Shown here in pieces: positions 26,051-36,332 of a stretch of 64,000 bases of DNA (positions within the stretch are counted from its first letter, which is position 1; each line of letters starts with the position of its first letter). The position numbers and the translations under genes were made by a program. The notes under the pieces are model-generated. The model worked only from the letters and a program-made list of their open reading frames with translations. It searched no databases and had not been told where the DNA came from. Source of the DNA: Kingella negevensis (GTDB lineage Bacteria > Pseudomonadota > Gammaproteobacteria > Burkholderiales > Neisseriaceae); NCBI RefSeq assembly GCF_030177895.1, contig NZ_CP123448.1, positions 1,736,001-1,800,000 of the forward strand, given 5' to 3'.

Positions 26051-26901
26051 GGGACTATTGACAATTCAAAAAAAGAGGCAAAGGATTTAAGATATTGTTT
26101 CCACACAACCATCCTAAACCTTTGCCATGTCCCGAAACACGCTTACAAATGAAACACGGTCAAGACTGTTGCTCATTTTGAAACAGCTTGGCATTTATCG
26201 CAAGAAAAATTTACGCAAAACAGTAGAAGGTATCCTGTTTCGCTTACGTACAGGCTGCCAATGGGCTGATATACCTAGTTATTTTGGTAAAGCAAACAGC
26301 CTTTACCAAAGTTTCAATCGCTGGTCTAAACGCGGTATTTTTACCAAATTATTTAAACATTTGGCAGATACACCCGATATGGAATGGGTCTTTATGGACG
26401 GTAGTCATATCCGCGTTCATCAACATGGCATGGGTAAAAAATCCATTGTGCATCAAGCTGTTGGTAAGAGTATCGGAGGTCATACGTCTAAAATTCATTT
26501 AGCGGTTGATGCTTGTGGTAATCCAATTGAATTTATGATTACAGCTGGTAATGTAAATGATATTGTTGTTGGGCCTGATTTATTGGCACAATTGGACTTA
26601 AGTGATAATGAAACCGTGTGTGCTGATAGAGGTTTTGACAGTGATACTTTTCGTCGGTTAATTCATTCTAAACAAAGTAAAGCCAATATTCCATATAAGA
26701 AAAATAGAGAACATCTTAATGTGGACACAGATTGGTATTTATATAAAATCAGGCACTTGGTAGAAAATGCTTTTGCACGATTAAAGCATTTTCGTGCGCT
26801 GGCAACACGGTACGATAAATTAAAACGTAATTATGAAAGTACCGTGTCATTAGCTTGTGCTTTGATTTGGTTGAAATTATAGCTAAAATGTCATTAGCCC
26901 C
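26051..26901 (+). mobile_element. IS5-family insertion sequence
   Basis: About 851 bp. The ends GGGACTATTGACAATT and GGGGCTAATGACATTT (read inward) form imperfect inverted repeats. Both sides carry the bases CTAG (26048-26051 and 26901-26904), which fits a TA or CTAG target duplication. Confidence 0.88.
26127..26882 (+). CDS. IS5-family transposase
   Basis: A 251-residue DDE transposase in a single frame. The N-terminal part has the DUF4096-like motif GILFRLRTGCQWADIPSYFG; the catalytic core has Asp in VFMDGSHIRVHQHG, Asp in CADRGFDSDTF, and Glu in HLVENAFARLKHFRALATRYDK. Members of the IS427-type branch often split this into two frames joined by frameshifting; here it is unbroken, so the element may be active. 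Low GC and AT-rich codons set it apart from its neighbours. Confidence 0.92.
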   Translation: MSRNTLTNETRSRLLLILKQLGIYRKKNLRKTVEGILFRLRTGCQWADIPSYFGKANSLYQSFNRWSKRGIFTKLFKHLADTPDMEWVFMDGSHIRVHQHGMGKKSIVHQAVGKSIGGHTSKIHLAVDACGNPIEFMITAGNVNDIVVGPDLLAQLDLSDNETVCADRGFDSDTFRRLIHSKQSKANIPYKKNREHLNVDTDWYLYKIRHLVENAFARLKHFRALATRYDKLKRNYESTVSLACALIWLKL

Positions 26902-26950
26902 TAGTTAAATCTCGTCAAAATGAATACTTTTTGAAATAAAGTGATAACAC

Positions 26951-26986
26951 GCAGCCTGAAAACATGAAAAACGGTTTTCAGGCTGC
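26951..26986. terminator. uptake-word hairpin upstream of ilvD
   Basis: GCAGCCTGAAAA and TTTTCAGGCTGC inverted around a 12-base loop between IS5 and ilvD. It may be the original recQ terminator, separated from recQ by the insertion patch. Confidence 0.5.
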
Positions 26987-27087
26987 CTTTTTATTTACCA
27001 ATTGGTATAAAATGCTTTTTTACCTTTTCAGGCAGCCTGAAAAATAAAAACCAAACCAAATCAACCATATTAAAAGGAAACCCAATC

Positions 27088-28947
27088 ATGCCAGATTACC
27101 GCTCCAAAACCTCCACTCACGGTCGCAACATGGCTGGCGCACGCGCTCTGTGGCGTGCAACAGGCATAAAAGACGACGATTTCGGCAAACCCATTATCGC
27201 CATTGCCAACTCATTCACCCAGTTTGTGCCAGGACACGTTCACTTGCACAACATCGGGCAACTGGTGGCGCGTGAAATTGAAAAAGCAGGCGCATTGGCA
27301 AAAGAATTCAACACCATCGCCGTAGATGACGGCATCGCCATGGGGCATAGCGGCATGCTGTATAGCTTGCCAAGCCGCGATTTGATTGCCGACAGCGTGG
27401 AATACATGGTAAACGCCCACTGTGCCGACGCGCTGGTTTGCATTTCTAACTGCGACAAAATCACGCCGGGAATGCTCATGGCGGCGATGCGCTTGAATAT
27501 CCCAACGATTTTCGTATCGGGCGGCCCTATGGAAGCGGGCAAAGTGATTGGCAGCATCAATATTGCCGATGAACGCCGTTTGGATTTGATTGATGCCATG
27601 GTTGAAGCCGCAGACGACAACGTGTCAGACGCGCAAATTTCCGAAGTAGAACAAAACGCCTGCCCAACTTGCGGCTCTTGCTCAGGCATGTTTACTGCCA
27701 ACTCAATGAACTGCTTAACCGAAGCCTTGGGCTTGTCTCTGCCAGGTAACGGCTCATTGGTTGCCACCCACGCAGGGCGCAAAGAATTGTTCTTAGAAGC
27801 AGGGCGCAAAATCGTTGAAATGACCAAACGCTACTACGAACAAAACGATGAAACCGTGTTGCCACGCAGCATCGCCACCAAAGCCGCGTTTGAAAATGCC
27901 ATGACCATGGACATCGCCATGGGTGGCAGCACCAACACGATTTTGCATTTGTTGGCGGTGGCGAATGAAGCTGGCGTAGATTTCAAAATGGCAGACATTG
28001 ACCGTTTGAGCCGCAGCGTGCCATGCTTGTGCAAAACCGCGCCAAACAATCACGATTACTACATGGAAGACGTACACCGTGCAGGCGGCATCATCGGCAT
28101 TTTGAAAGAATTGGACAAAGTCGGCAAATTGCACACAGACGTTCACACCATTCACGGTAGCAGCCTGAAAGACGTGATTGCCAAATGGGACGTAACCAAC
28201 CCAGCCAACACCGAAGCAATTGAACGCTACAAAGCCGCACCAGGTGGTGTACGCACCACCGAAGCATTCTCACAAAATCGCCAATGGAAAACGCTGGATT
28301 TGGACCGCGCCAACGGCTGTATCCGCGACGTGGAACACGCTTATTCACAAGACGGCGGTTTAGCGGTGTTGTTCGGTAACATTGCGGAACGCGGTTGCGT
28401 GGTGAAAACGGCTGGCGTTGATGAAAGCATTTGGCAATTTTCGGGACGCGCGCGCGTGTTTGAAAGCCAAGAAGACGCGGTTGAAGGCATTTTGGCGAAC
28501 ACGATTGAAGCTGGCGACATCGTGATTATTCGCTACGAAGGCCCGAAAGGTGGACCGGGTATGCAAGAAATGCTGTACCCAACTTCTTATTTGAAATCAA
28601 AAGGTTTGGGTAAAGCCTGCGCCTTGCTGACAGACGGACGTTTTTCTGGCGGCACATCGGGCTTGTCCATCGGACACGCATCGCCAGAAGCAGCAGAAGG
28701 CGGCGCGATTGGCTTGGTACACGAAGGCGACACGATTGAAATTGATATTCCAAACCGCCGTATTCAGTTAATGGTTTCCGATGAAGAATTGGCAAATCGT
28801 CGTGCGGAAATGGAAAGCCGTGGCAGCAAAGCATGGAAACCTGTGGCGCGTGAACGTCAAGTTTCGGCAGCGTTACGCGCTTATGCCGCGATGACGACTT
28901 CGGCAGACACAGGCGCGGTGCGTGATGTGAGCCAAGTGGAACGTTGA
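27088..28947 (+). CDS. ilvD: dihydroxy-acid dehydratase
   Basis: A 619-residue Fe-S enzyme that dehydrates dihydroxy-isovalerate and dihydroxy-methylvalerate in valine, leucine and isoleucine synthesis. Cluster-binding cysteines are in [12 protein letters not shown] (about residue 118) and [24 protein letters not shown] (about 190-215); the substrate Ser lies in [14 protein letters not shown] near residue 530. Length fits the family. ATG follows AAAAGGAAACCCAATC. The gene is on its own, with an uptake-word hairpin after it. Confidence 0.97.
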   Translation: MPDYRSKTSTHGRNMAGARALWRATGIKDDDFGKPIIAIANSFTQFVPGHVHLHNIGQLVAREIEKAGALAKEFNTIAVDDGIAMGHSGMLYSLPSRDLIADSVEYMVNAHCADALVCISNCDKITPGMLMAAMRLNIPTIFVSGGPMEAGKVIGSINIADERRLDLIDAMVEAADDNVSDAQISEVEQNACPTCGSCSGMFTANSMNCLTEALGLSLPGNGSLVATHAGRKELFLEAGRKIVEMTKRYYEQNDETVLPRSIATKAAFENAMTMDIAMGGSTNTILHLLAVANEAGVDFKMADIDRLSRSVPCLCKTAPNNHDYYMEDVHRAGGIIGILKELDKVGKLHTDVHTIHGSSLKDVIAKWDVTNPANTEAIERYKAAPGGVRTTEAFSQNRQWKTLDLDRANGCIRDVEHAYSQDGGLAVLFGNIAERGCVVKTAGVDESIWQFSGRARVFESQEDAVEGILANTIEAGDIVIIRYEGPKGGPGMQEMLYPTSYLKSKGLGKACALLTDGRFSGGTSGLSIGHASPEAAEGGAIGLVHEGDTIEIDIPNRRIQLMVSDEELANRRAEMESRGSKAWKPVARERQVSAALRAYAAMTTSADTGAVRDVSQVER

Positions 28948-28971
28948 TTTTTTTGATGTGAAATGAATTTT

Positions 28972-29015
28972 CAGGCAGCCTGAAACGTGAGAGATTGCGT
29001 TTTTAGGCTGCCTGA
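28972..29015 (+). terminator. ilvD terminator made of uptake words
   Basis: CAGGCAGCCTGAAACG pairs with CGTTTTTAGGCTGCCTG across a short loop. Confidence 0.5.
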
Positions 29016-29052
29016 ATATGTATTTTTTCATAAAAACACTGTAAGGAGGGTT

Positions 29053-29268
29053 ATGTCTCGGCAATATTTAAATAGGAGTATCTCTAATAAAGATAATCGT
29101 GAATTACGCAACCGAATAGCGCATCATGAACCTATCTTTTAGCGTGATTTATTATCCGACTATCAAACTATCCGAAATTTTTTAAGCGCATGTCAATCGC
29201 CTGATTTCATGAATTGGTTAGACAGTCATCAGGCAGTTAGTTTAATTGCTGCCAGAATTATGCGTTAA
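29053..29268 (+). pseudogene. C-terminal remnant of an Abi-family (Abi_2-like) gene
   Basis: The frame from the ATG at 29053 reads NKDNRELRNRIAHHEPIF, then TAG (29140-29142), then RDLLSDYQTIRNFLSACQSP and ends at TAA (29266-29268). The stretch LRNRIAHHEPIF followed by a DYQ/W-rich tail is the characteristic C-terminal region of Abi_2-type proteins (abortive infection family). Only the last 70 codons or so remain and an in-frame stop interrupts them, so it is a decayed gene. An AAGGAGGG ribosome-like site happens to precede the ATG, so a 29-residue peptide could still be made, but I see no reason to think it is functional. The rest of the 391-base gap holds only uptake words. Confidence 0.6.
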
Positions 29269-29338
29269 TTTTCAGGCTGCCTGAACCCCTTGTTTATGAG
29301 ATAATTTCACTTTTTCATTTCATCACATCGGAAACCCC

Positions 29339-29521
29339 ATGGACAAAAAATTCCTAGACCTACTCATCTGCCCGATTACCAAGCAACCTTTGGAATATCA
29401 TGCCGACAAACAAGAATTGTGGAGTAAAACTGCCAAACTCGCCTTTCCTATTCGCGATGGCATTCCCATTATGCTAGAAAACGAAGCGCGAGAACTCACT
29501 GATTTGGAAGTGAAATCATGA
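29339..29521 (+). CDS. Trm112-like protein (UPF0434 family)
   Basis: A 60-residue protein with the family pattern [23 protein letters not shown]...[11 protein letters not shown]. Proteins of this family are small Trm112-related folds; the usual zinc cysteines are reduced to one here (CPITK), which is normal for the bacterial UPF0434 group. It ends with ATGA, sharing four bases with the start of kdsB, so the two are translationally coupled. This gene pair is common in proteobacterial lipopolysaccharide clusters (lpxK-UPF0434-kdsB), although lpxK is not here. Confidence 0.88.
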   Translation: MDKKFLDLLICPITKQPLEYHADKQELWSKTAKLAFPIRDGIPIMLENEARELTDLEVKS

Positions 29522-30273
29522 ACAACTTTACTGTTATCATTCCCTCACGTCTATCATCAAGTCGCCTGCCCGAAAAAGCCCTTGCCGACATCCACGGCAA
29601 GCCCATGGTCGTCCGCGCTGCAGAACGCGCCTTGCAAGCCAACGCCCAAAATGTTGTTGTCGCGACAGACCACGAGCGCATTCAGGCTGTGTGTGAAGCG
29701 CACAATATCCGCGCCGTGCTGACCAGTTCGCAGCACCAAAGCGGCACAACACGTCTTGCCGAAGCCGCAAAAAAACTCGGTCTGCCCGATGAAGCCATTG
29801 TGGTAAACGTGCAAGGCGATGAACCCATGATGCCGCCCGAGCTCATCGCACGAGTTGCCGCCAAACTTTCAGGTAGCAACGCACCCATGGCAACCACCGC
29901 GCACCCCGTTCATCATTTCGCCGAATTTATGAACCCAAACTGCGTGAAAGTGGTGTTGGATAAACACCAAAACGCTCTGTATTTCAGTCGCGCACCGATT
30001 GCCTATCCACGCGATACCATGTTGAAAAACGAAGAAGAATTGCCCGAGCCAACCCCGTTGCGCCATATCGGGATTTACGCCTATCGTGTCGGTTTTCTCA
30101 AACAATACGCCGCAATGAGCGAATCGCCATTGGAAACGATTGAGAGCTTGGAACAACTGCGCGTTTTATGGCACGGCTACGATATTGCCGTGGAAGTACT
30201 GGACTACGCGCCTCCAGCAGGCGTGGACACGCAAGAAGATTTAGACCGTGTACGCCAAGAATGGCAAGCATAA
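29518..30273 (+). CDS. kdsB: 3-deoxy-manno-octulosonate cytidylyltransferase
   Basis: A 251-residue cytosolic enzyme that activates Kdo as CMP-Kdo for lipid A-core synthesis. The nucleotide-binding motif [28 protein letters not shown] is at the N-terminus, followed by [25 protein letters not shown] (about residue 98) and the Kdo-contacting region [12 protein letters not shown] and [15 protein letters not shown]. Length is standard. It overlaps the Trm112-like gene by four bases and is followed by an uptake-word terminator. Confidence 0.97.
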   Translation: MNNFTVIIPSRLSSSRLPEKALADIHGKPMVVRAAERALQANAQNVVVATDHERIQAVCEAHNIRAVLTSSQHQSGTTRLAEAAKKLGLPDEAIVVNVQGDEPMMPPELIARVAAKLSGSNAPMATTAHPVHHFAEFMNPNCVKVVLDKHQNALYFSRAPIAYPRDTMLKNEEELPEPTPLRHIGIYAYRVGFLKQYAAMSESPLETIESLEQLRVLWHGYDIAVEVLDYAPPAGVDTQEDLDRVRQEWQA

Positions 30274-30280
30274 ACCCAAC

Positions 30281-30308
30281 GCAGCCTGAAAAAATGTTTT
30301 CAGGCTGC
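30281..30308 (+). terminator. kdsB terminator made of uptake words
   Basis: GCAGCCTGAAAA and TTTTCAGGCTGC inverted around a short loop just past the kdsB stop. Confidence 0.65.
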
Positions 30309-30329
30309 GTTTATTTCACATTTTAGCCT

Positions 30330-30354
30330 GTAGGTTGGATTCTTGAATCCGACA
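30330..30354. repeat. GTAGGTTGGATTC palindrome (family 5 short form)
   Basis: TTGGATTCTTGAATCC-type palindrome followed by GACA, in the gap between kdsB and the FAD oxidoreductase. Confidence 0.45.
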
Positions 30355-30395
30355 TTTTCTGCACCATATAGTTATTCACAAAAGGCAGCCTGAAA

Positions 30396-31772
30396 ATGCA
30401 AACAGAAACCTTACGCCAACAAATGCTCACTTTCCTATCCCCAAGCGAAATCCCCGAAGACCAAGCCTCGTTTTTAATTGACCAACGCAAACGCTATTTC
30501 AGCGAAAACTGCCTAGTCGTGCAGCCTGAAAGCGTGGCAAACGTGCAAAAACTCGTCAAATTTTGTACCGAAAACCAAATCATCATCACGCCACAAGGCG
30601 GCAACACAGGCACAGTTGGCGGCAGCGTTGCCAAAAGCGGCGTGGTACTCAATCTCAGCAAACTCAATCAAATCAGAAACATCAATCTTGCTGACAACAC
30701 AATCACGGTAGATTCAGGCTGCATTTTGCAAAATATCCAAACCGCCGCCGCAGAACATCAACGCTTTTTCCCACTCAGCCTAGCCAGCCAAGGAACGTGC
30801 CAAATTGGCGGCAACATCGCCACCAACGCAGGCGGCTTAAACGTCTTGCGATACGGCACAATGCGCGATTTAGTGATTGGTTTAGAAGTCGTGTTGCCCA
30901 ACGGCGAAATCATCTCACACCTAAGCCCTTTGCACAAAAATACAACGGGTTACGAGCTGAAACACCTGTTTATCGGCAGCGAAGGCACGCTGGGAATCAT
31001 CACAGGGGCAACGCTCAAGCTGTTCGCGCCAGCTGCCACCACGGAAACCGCATGGGTTGGCGTGGACAATATTCAGGCTGCGGTAACGCTGTTGTCGCGC
31101 GTGAAAAATCACTTCGCAGAACGGCTAACCAGCTTTGAATTGAGTAGCGAATTTGCGCTGAACTTATCCGCTAAATTCAGCGAAATCACGCCGCCAACGG
31201 AAGCGAATTGGCATGTTTTAATCGAGCTGACAGACAGCCTGAAGCGCGAAGATTTGGGCGATTTGTTGGCAGAATTTCTGTATGAAAATGGTTATGAAGA
31301 CAGCGTGTTAGTTCAATCTGAACACGAGCGACAAAGCGTGTGGGCGTTGCGTGAAAATATTTCTGCCGCGCAACGCAGTTTGGGTGCGAACATCAAGCAT
31401 GATATTGCCATGCCGATTGAATGCGTGGAAGCGTTTGAACGTGAGTGTAGTGCGGCTTTGTTGGCAAAATATCCTGAAATGCAGATTGTGATGTTTGGGC
31501 ATTTGGGCGATGGCAGTTTGCATTTCAATACGTTTTTGCCGGTGTTAAACAATGATGTGTATCAGTATGAACATGATGTGAATAGCATTGTTTATCAGCA
31601 TGTTATCGCGCAAAATGGCACGATTGCGGCGGAACATGGCGTTGGCAGCCTGAAAAAGCATTGGTTGCCGAGCGTGCGCAGCGCGGAAGAAATTGCGCTG
31701 ATGCGTGCGATTAAAGCGCAGCTTGACCCTTTGGGTTTGTTCAATCCACATAAATTGCTGCCTGAAAATTAA
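30396..31772 (+). CDS. FAD-binding oxidoreductase, GlcD/D-lactate or D-2-hydroxyacid dehydrogenase type
   Basis: A 458-residue flavoprotein. The FAD_binding_4 domain has VQPESVANVQKLVKFC, TPQGGNTGTVGG (pyrophosphate loop) and GGNIATNAGGLNVLRYGTMRDLVIGLEVVLPNG; the C-terminal FAD-oxidase domain contains MFGHLGDGSLHFN and ends AAEHGVGSLKKHWLPS...DPLGLFNPHKLLP. Such enzymes oxidise D-lactate, glycolate or D-2-hydroxyglutarate and pass electrons to quinone or a flavoprotein. The exact substrate cannot be told; neisserial LdhD is one close possibility. The start codon overlaps an uptake word (GCAGCCTGAAAATG), leaving little room for a ribosome site. Confidence 0.87.
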   Translation: MQTETLRQQMLTFLSPSEIPEDQASFLIDQRKRYFSENCLVVQPESVANVQKLVKFCTENQIIITPQGGNTGTVGGSVAKSGVVLNLSKLNQIRNINLADNTITVDSGCILQNIQTAAAEHQRFFPLSLASQGTCQIGGNIATNAGGLNVLRYGTMRDLVIGLEVVLPNGEIISHLSPLHKNTTGYELKHLFIGSEGTLGIITGATLKLFAPAATTETAWVGVDNIQAAVTLLSRVKNHFAERLTSFELSSEFALNLSAKFSEITPPTEANWHVLIELTDSLKREDLGDLLAEFLYENGYEDSVLVQSEHERQSVWALRENISAAQRSLGANIKHDIAMPIECVEAFERECSAALLAKYPEMQIVMFGHLGDGSLHFNTFLPVLNNDVYQYEHDVNSIVYQHVIAQNGTIAAEHGVGSLKKHWLPSVRSAEEIALMRAIKAQLDPLGLFNPHKLLPEN

Positions 31773-31779
31773 ATATATA

Positions 31780-31807
31780 TTGACGGTTTTTAACTTTTTG
31801 GTATAAT
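31780..31807 (+). promoter_or_regulatory. sigma70 promoter of the tRNA cluster
   Basis: TTGACG (31780-31785) and TATAAT (31802-31807) with a 16-base spacer, about 22 bases before the first tRNA and only 8 bases after the upstream stop codon. Confidence 0.7.
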
Positions 31808-31828
31808 GCCGAACTTCATTCAGTGAAT

Positions 31829-31905
31829 GGCGAATTAGCTCAGTCGGTTAGAGCAGAGGAATCATAATCCTTGTGTCCGGGGTTCGAATCCCTGATTCGC
31901 CACCA
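31829..31905 (+). tRNA. tRNA-Met (CAT), copy 1
   Basis: 77 bases including encoded CCA. Acceptor GGCGAAT pairs with ATTCGCC, D arm AGCTCAGTCGGTTAGAGC, anticodon loop AATCATAATC (CAT), T arm CCGGGGTTCGAATCCC. Probably elongator methionine; a modified Ile2 (k2CAT) cannot be excluded by sequence alone. Confidence 0.93.
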
Positions 31906-31925
31906 CTCTGATTGATTTTTTACAC

Positions 31926-32002
31926 GGCGAATTAGCTCAGTCGGTTAGAGCAGAGGAATCATAATCCTTGTGTCCGGGGTTCGAATCCCTGATTCGCCAC
32001 CA
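31926..32002 (+). tRNA. tRNA-Met (CAT), copy 2
   Basis: Identical in all 77 bases to the copy at 31829-31905 and separated from it by 20 bases, so a tandem duplication. Confidence 0.93.
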
Positions 32003-32007
32003 CATTA

Positions 32008-32039
32008 AAATCAGTTGAAATATTTATTTCAACTGATTT
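32008..32039 (+). terminator. hairpin between tRNA-Met and tRNA-Ala
   Basis: AAATCAGTTGAAATA and TATTTCAACTGATTT form a perfect stem around a short loop. It may be a processing signal, since tRNA-Ala follows at once without an obvious promoter. Confidence 0.5.
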
Positions 32040-32045
32040 GTTTAT

Positions 32046-32121
<76 letters not shown>

Positions 32122-32124
32122 AAA

Positions 32125-32161
32125 AATTAAGGTTTAGCTTGAAAAAAGCTAAACCTTTTTT
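32125..32161 (+). terminator. terminator of the tRNA cluster
   Basis: AAGGTTTAGCTT and AAGCTAAACCTT form a perfect stem followed by T6. Confidence 0.85.
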
Positions 32162-32216
32162 GTTTTTGCTGTATTCAAATCTGGGAAGGGTTCATTTTTG
32201 AAAATACACTGTAAAT

Positions 32217-32250
32217 AAAAAAGCAACCTATTGAAAATAGGTTGCTTTTA
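32217..32250 (-). terminator. terminator of tRNA-Ser
   Basis: AAAAGCAACCTATT and AATAGGTTGCTTTT form a perfect stem on the minus strand, 6 bases past the tRNA 3' end. Confidence 0.8.
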
Positions 32251-32255
32251 AATTC

Positions 32256-32346
<91 letters not shown>

Positions 32347-32538
32347 GCTGCGGTAAGGTTTGAACTATACAGACATTTCATTTTTATGGCAAGTATTTTA
32401 GTAAAATTTGCAGATAAAATCTGTAATTTTATGATTTTAAACAAAATAAAATTTCAAGCAGCCTGAAAAAGCGCCTCTTGTATTTAGAATAAATAGCCCT
32501 ATATCGTGCCTATAGAAATACATCATTAGGATAAACCC

Positions 32539-35112
32539 ATGAGATTCGATAAATTAACCACAAAATTTCAGGCTGCATTGCAAGCCGCGCAAAGCCAAGC
32601 GATGGCTGCCGACAACGCTTATTTAGAGGCACCGCACGTTTTAAAAGCATTGCTTGATGACAACGAAAGTGGCATGACAGCATTGCTAGTGCAAGCAGGT
32701 GGCAATGTTACGCAAATCAAACAAGGCGTTCAGGCTGCGTTGAATGCGTTGCCAAAAGTATCAGGGCAGGGCGGCGAAATGTTCTCAAGTCGTGAGCTGC
32801 AAAACGCGCTGAATTTGATGGACAAAGCCGCCGTAAAACGCGGTGATACGTACATCGCCAGCGAATTATTCTTGCTCGGTTTGCTGCAAGAAAACGGCGC
32901 AACAGGCAAAATTTTAAAAGACGCAGGCGTAACTGAAGCTAAATTAACGCAAGCGATTGAAACACTCAACCAAGGACAAACTGTGGATAACCAAAACGCT
33001 GAAGACCAACGCGAAGCGTTGAAAAAATACACATTAGATTTAACCCAACGCGCACGTGATAAAAAGCTAGACCCTGTAATCGGGCGTGATGACGAAATTC
33101 GCCGTGCCATTCAAGTGTTGCAACGCCGCACAAAAAATAATCCCGTATTGATTGGCGAACCCGGTGTTGGTAAAACCGCGATTGTAGAAGGTTTGGCGCA
33201 ACGCATTGTAAACGGCGAAGTACCTGAATCTTTGCGCGGCAAACGCTTGCTGGTGTTGGATTTGGCGGCGTTGATTGCTGGTGCAAAATATCGTGGCGAA
33301 TTTGAAGAACGCTTGAAAGCGGTGTTGAACGATTTGGCGAAAGATGATGGCAACAGCTTGATTTTTATTGATGAAATTCACACGTTAGTTGGCGCAGGCA
33401 AATCCGACGGCGCGATGGATGCGGGTAATATGTTGAAACCAGCTCTAGCACGTGGTGAATTACATTGCATTGGCGCGACCACGTTGGACGAATATCGCCA
33501 ATACATTGAAAAAGACGCGGCTTTGGAACGCCGTTTCCAAAAAGTGATGGTGGACGAACCAAGCGTGGAAGCGACAATTGCGATTTTGCGTGGTTTGCAA
33601 GAACGCTACGAAACGCACCACGGCGTGGATATTACTGACCCTGCGATTGTGGCGGCGGCGGAATTGTCTAACCGCTACATCACAGACCGTTTCTTGCCCG
33701 ATAAAGCGATTGATTTGATTGACGAAGCAGCGAGCCGAATCAAAATTGAAAAAGAAACTAAGCCTGAACAAATGGACAAACTTGACCGTCGTCGCATTCA
33801 GTTGCAAATGGAACAAGCGCATTTGCAAAAAGAAAAAGATGACGCAAGTAAAAAACGCTTAGAAATCATTGAAGCAGAATTGGCGGATATTGATAAAGAA
33901 TACGCGGATTTGAACGAAATTCTGAAAGCAGAACGCGCGGTTTCAGAAGGCAGCACGTCTATCAAGCAAAAAATTATTGATTTGCAAAACAAAATTGAAC
34001 AAGCCAAACGTGATGGCAATTATGGTTTAGCGTCGCAGTTGATGTATGAAGAATTGCCTGTTTTGGAAAAACAACTGGCGATTACGGAAGATACGAAACA
34101 GCATACGGCAAACAAATTGTTGCGCACGGAAGTGGGTTCGGAAGAAATCGCGGAAATCGTGTCGCGCATGACGGGCATTCCTGTTTCCAAAATGATGGAA
34201 GGCGAACGCGAAAAATTGCTGAAAATGGAAGAAGTGTTGCATAAACGTGTGGTTGGGCAAGACGAAGCAGTTCGCGCAGTGGCGGACGCGATTCGCCGCA
34301 GCCGCTCTGGTTTGGCTGACCCAAATAAACCTTACGGCAGTTTCCTGTTTTTGGGACCAACTGGCGTGGGCAAAACGGAATTGTGCAAAACGTTGGCGAA
34401 TTTCTTGTTTGACAGCGAAGAGCATTTAATCCGCGTTGATATGTCGGAATACATGGAAAAACACAGCATTGCGCGTTTAATCGGTGCGCCTCCGGGATAC
34501 GTTGGCTACGAAGAAGGCGGTTATTTGACCGAGCAAGTTCGCCGCAAACCGTATAGCGTGATTTTGTTGGACGAAGTGGAAAAAGCGCACCCTGATGTGT
34601 TCAATATTTTGCTGCAAGTGTTGGACGATGGGCGTTTGACGGACGGTCAAGGGCGCACGGTGGATTTCAAAAATACGGTGATTGTGATGACGTCAAACAT
34701 CGGTAGTCAAAATATTCAAAATATGGGCGACACGTCCGATTATGCGGCGGTGAAAGAGGCGGTGATGGACGATGTGAAAGCGTATTTCCGCCCTGAATTG
34801 ATTAACCGTATTGATGAAGTGGTGGTGTTCCACGGTTTAAGCCAAGCGAATATTCGCAATATCGCGCAAATTCAATTAGGCAGCCTGAAACGCCGTTTGG
34901 CTGCACAAAATCTGCGTTTGGAAGTGTCTGACGCGGCGTTGGATTTGATTGCGGAAGCTGGTTTTGACCCGATTTATGGTGCGCGTCCGCTCAAACGTGC
35001 GATTCAAGCAGAAATTGAAAATCCGTTGGCGAAAGCGTTGCTGGAAGGGCGTTACGCGCCTGATAGCACCATTCGTGTGGACGGGGCTGGCGATTATTTG
35101 GTTTTCGCGTAA
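32539..35112 (+). CDS. clpB: ATP-dependent disaggregase ClpB
   Basis: An 857-residue Hsp100 chaperone that works with DnaK to pull apart protein aggregates. It has the N-terminal Clp_N repeats, AAA domain 1 with Walker A GEPGVGKT (about 202) and Walker B IFIDEIH, a long coiled-coil middle domain (about 410-525), AAA domain 2 with Walker A GPTGVGKT (about 602) and [15 protein letters not shown], and no ClpP-binding loop. Start ATG follows AGGATAAACCC. A uptake word lies inside the first codons (KFQAALQAA). The unit ends at an uptake-word terminator before recA. Confidence 0.98.
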   Translation: MRFDKLTTKFQAALQAAQSQAMAADNAYLEAPHVLKALLDDNESGMTALLVQAGGNVTQIKQGVQAALNALPKVSGQGGEMFSSRELQNALNLMDKAAVKRGDTYIASELFLLGLLQENGATGKILKDAGVTEAKLTQAIETLNQGQTVDNQNAEDQREALKKYTLDLTQRARDKKLDPVIGRDDEIRRAIQVLQRRTKNNPVLIGEPGVGKTAIVEGLAQRIVNGEVPESLRGKRLLVLDLAALIAGAKYRGEFEERLKAVLNDLAKDDGNSLIFIDEIHTLVGAGKSDGAMDAGNMLKPALARGELHCIGATTLDEYRQYIEKDAALERRFQKVMVDEPSVEATIAILRGLQERYETHHGVDITDPAIVAAAELSNRYITDRFLPDKAIDLIDEAASRIKIEKETKPEQMDKLDRRRIQLQMEQAHLQKEKDDASKKRLEIIEAELADIDKEYADLNEILKAERAVSEGSTSIKQKIIDLQNKIEQAKRDGNYGLASQLMYEELPVLEKQLAITEDTKQHTANKLLRTEVGSEEIAEIVSRMTGIPVSKMMEGEREKLLKMEEVLHKRVVGQDEAVRAVADAIRRSRSGLADPNKPYGSFLFLGPTGVGKTELCKTLANFLFDSEEHLIRVDMSEYMEKHSIARLIGAPPGYVGYEEGGYLTEQVRRKPYSVILLDEVEKAHPDVFNILLQVLDDGRLTDGQGRTVDFKNTVIVMTSNIGSQNIQNMGDTSDYAAVKEAVMDDVKAYFRPELINRIDEVVVFHGLSQANIRNIAQIQLGSLKRRLAAQNLRLEVSDAALDLIAEAGFDPIYGARPLKRAIQAEIENPLAKALLEGRYAPDSTIRVDGAGDYLVFA

Positions 35113-35123
35113 TCTAAGTGAAT

Positions 35124-35150
35124 GCAGCCTGAAAACTTTTTTCAGGCTGC
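35124..35150 (+). terminator. clpB terminator made of uptake words
   Basis: GCAGCCTGAAAA and TTTTTTCAGGCTGC inverted around a very short loop, 11 bases past the stop. Confidence 0.65.
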
Positions 35151-35206
35151 ATTTTATATGCGATAATTCGCCCCGAAATAACCCCCTTTTTAGGAATGAG
35201 AACAGC

Positions 35207-36289
35207 ATGGCAGAAAAAAATTCAAAAACAGCAGATAAACCAACGGATAAAGCGGCGGCATTAGCGGCGGCGTTGGCACAAATTGAAAAAACATTCGGCA
35301 AAGGCGCCGTGATGAAAATGGACGGCAGCACGCCACAAGAAGAGCTGCAAGTGATTTCTACTGGCTCTTTGGGCTTGGACTTGGCTCTGGGCGTGGGCGG
35401 TTTGCCGCGTGGTCGTATTGTGGAAATTTTTGGCCCTGAGTCTTCTGGTAAAACGACTTTGTGCTTGGAAACGATTGCGCAATGCCAAAAAAATGGTGGC
35501 GTGTGCGCGTTTATCGATGCGGAAAATGCGTTTGACCCGATTTACGCGCGTAAATTGGGCGTGAAAGTGGAAGAATTGCTGGTGTCTCAACCTGATACGG
35601 GCGAGCAAGCATTGGAAATTTGCGATACTTTGGTGCGTTCTGGTGGCGTGGATATGGTGGTTGTGGACTCGGTTGCTGCGCTTGTGCCAAAAGCGGAAAT
35701 TGAAGGCGATATGGGCGACAGCCATGTGGGTTTGCAAGCGCGTTTGATGAGCCAAGCGTTGCGTAAACTGACGGGTCATATCAAGAAGACGAACACTTTG
35801 TGTATTTTCATCAACCAGTTGCGTATGAAAATTGGCGTGATGTTCGGCAATCCTGAAACGACGACTGGTGGTAACGCATTGAAATTCTATTCGTCTATTC
35901 GTTTGGATATTCGCGGCACAACGCAAATCAAACAGAAAGATGGTGAAGAGCCAATCGGTAAAGAAACCAAAGTGAAAGTGGTGAAAAACAAAGTTGCGCC
36001 GCCATTCCGCACGGCTGCTTTTGACATTTTGTATGGCGAGGGCATTAGCTGGGAAGGCGAATTGATTGATATTGGTGTGGCGATGGGCGTGATTAAAAAA
36101 TCGGGCGCATGGTTTAGCTACAATGATGGCAAAATCGGTCAAGGTAAAGAAAACGTGCGCATTTGGTTGAAAGAAAACCCTGAAATGGCGGAAGAAATTG
36201 CCAATAAGATTCGTGCGGAAGGTTTGGTGAATCCTGTGATTACTGAAGGTACGATTGATGAGACGGACGGCGAGCAGCCTGAAGAATAA
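35207..36289 (+). CDS. recA: recombinase RecA
   Basis: A 360-residue strand-exchange protein needed for homologous recombination, repair and integration of transforming DNA. Walker [10 protein letters not shown] (about residue 75), Walker [12 protein letters not shown], the L2 loop region [30 protein letters not shown], and an acidic tail ETDGEQPEE are all present. Start at 35207 ([11 protein letters not shown]) follows TAGGAATGAG and gives a normal N-terminus; the frame stays open upstream only because it crosses clpB's end. Followed by a bidirectional terminator. Confidence 0.98.
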   Translation: MAEKNSKTADKPTDKAAALAAALAQIEKTFGKGAVMKMDGSTPQEELQVISTGSLGLDLALGVGGLPRGRIVEIFGPESSGKTTLCLETIAQCQKNGGVCAFIDAENAFDPIYARKLGVKVEELLVSQPDTGEQALEICDTLVRSGGVDMVVVDSVAALVPKAEIEGDMGDSHVGLQARLMSQALRKLTGHIKKTNTLCIFINQLRMKIGVMFGNPETTTGGNALKFYSSIRLDIRGTTQIKQKDGEEPIGKETKVKVVKNKVAPPFRTAAFDILYGEGISWEGELIDIGVAMGVIKKSGAWFSYNDGKIGQGKENVRIWLKENPEMAEEIANKIRAEGLVNPVITEGTIDETDGEQPEE

Positions 36290-36300
36290 TCTGTTATCAA

Positions 36301-36330
36301 AAGCAGCCTGAAAACGTTTTCAGGCTGCTT
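36301..36330. terminator. bidirectional uptake-word terminator between recA and FUSC gene
   Basis: AAGCAGCCTGAAAAC and GTTTTCAGGCTGCTT form a perfect palindrome with T runs on both sides. Confidence 0.75.
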
Positions 36331-36332
36331 TT

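Noticed and set aside
34949..35206. N-terminal extension of RecA
   Set aside because: The extra frame overlaps clpB in another phase and its terminator; RecA homologues begin at MAEKNSK-like sequence.
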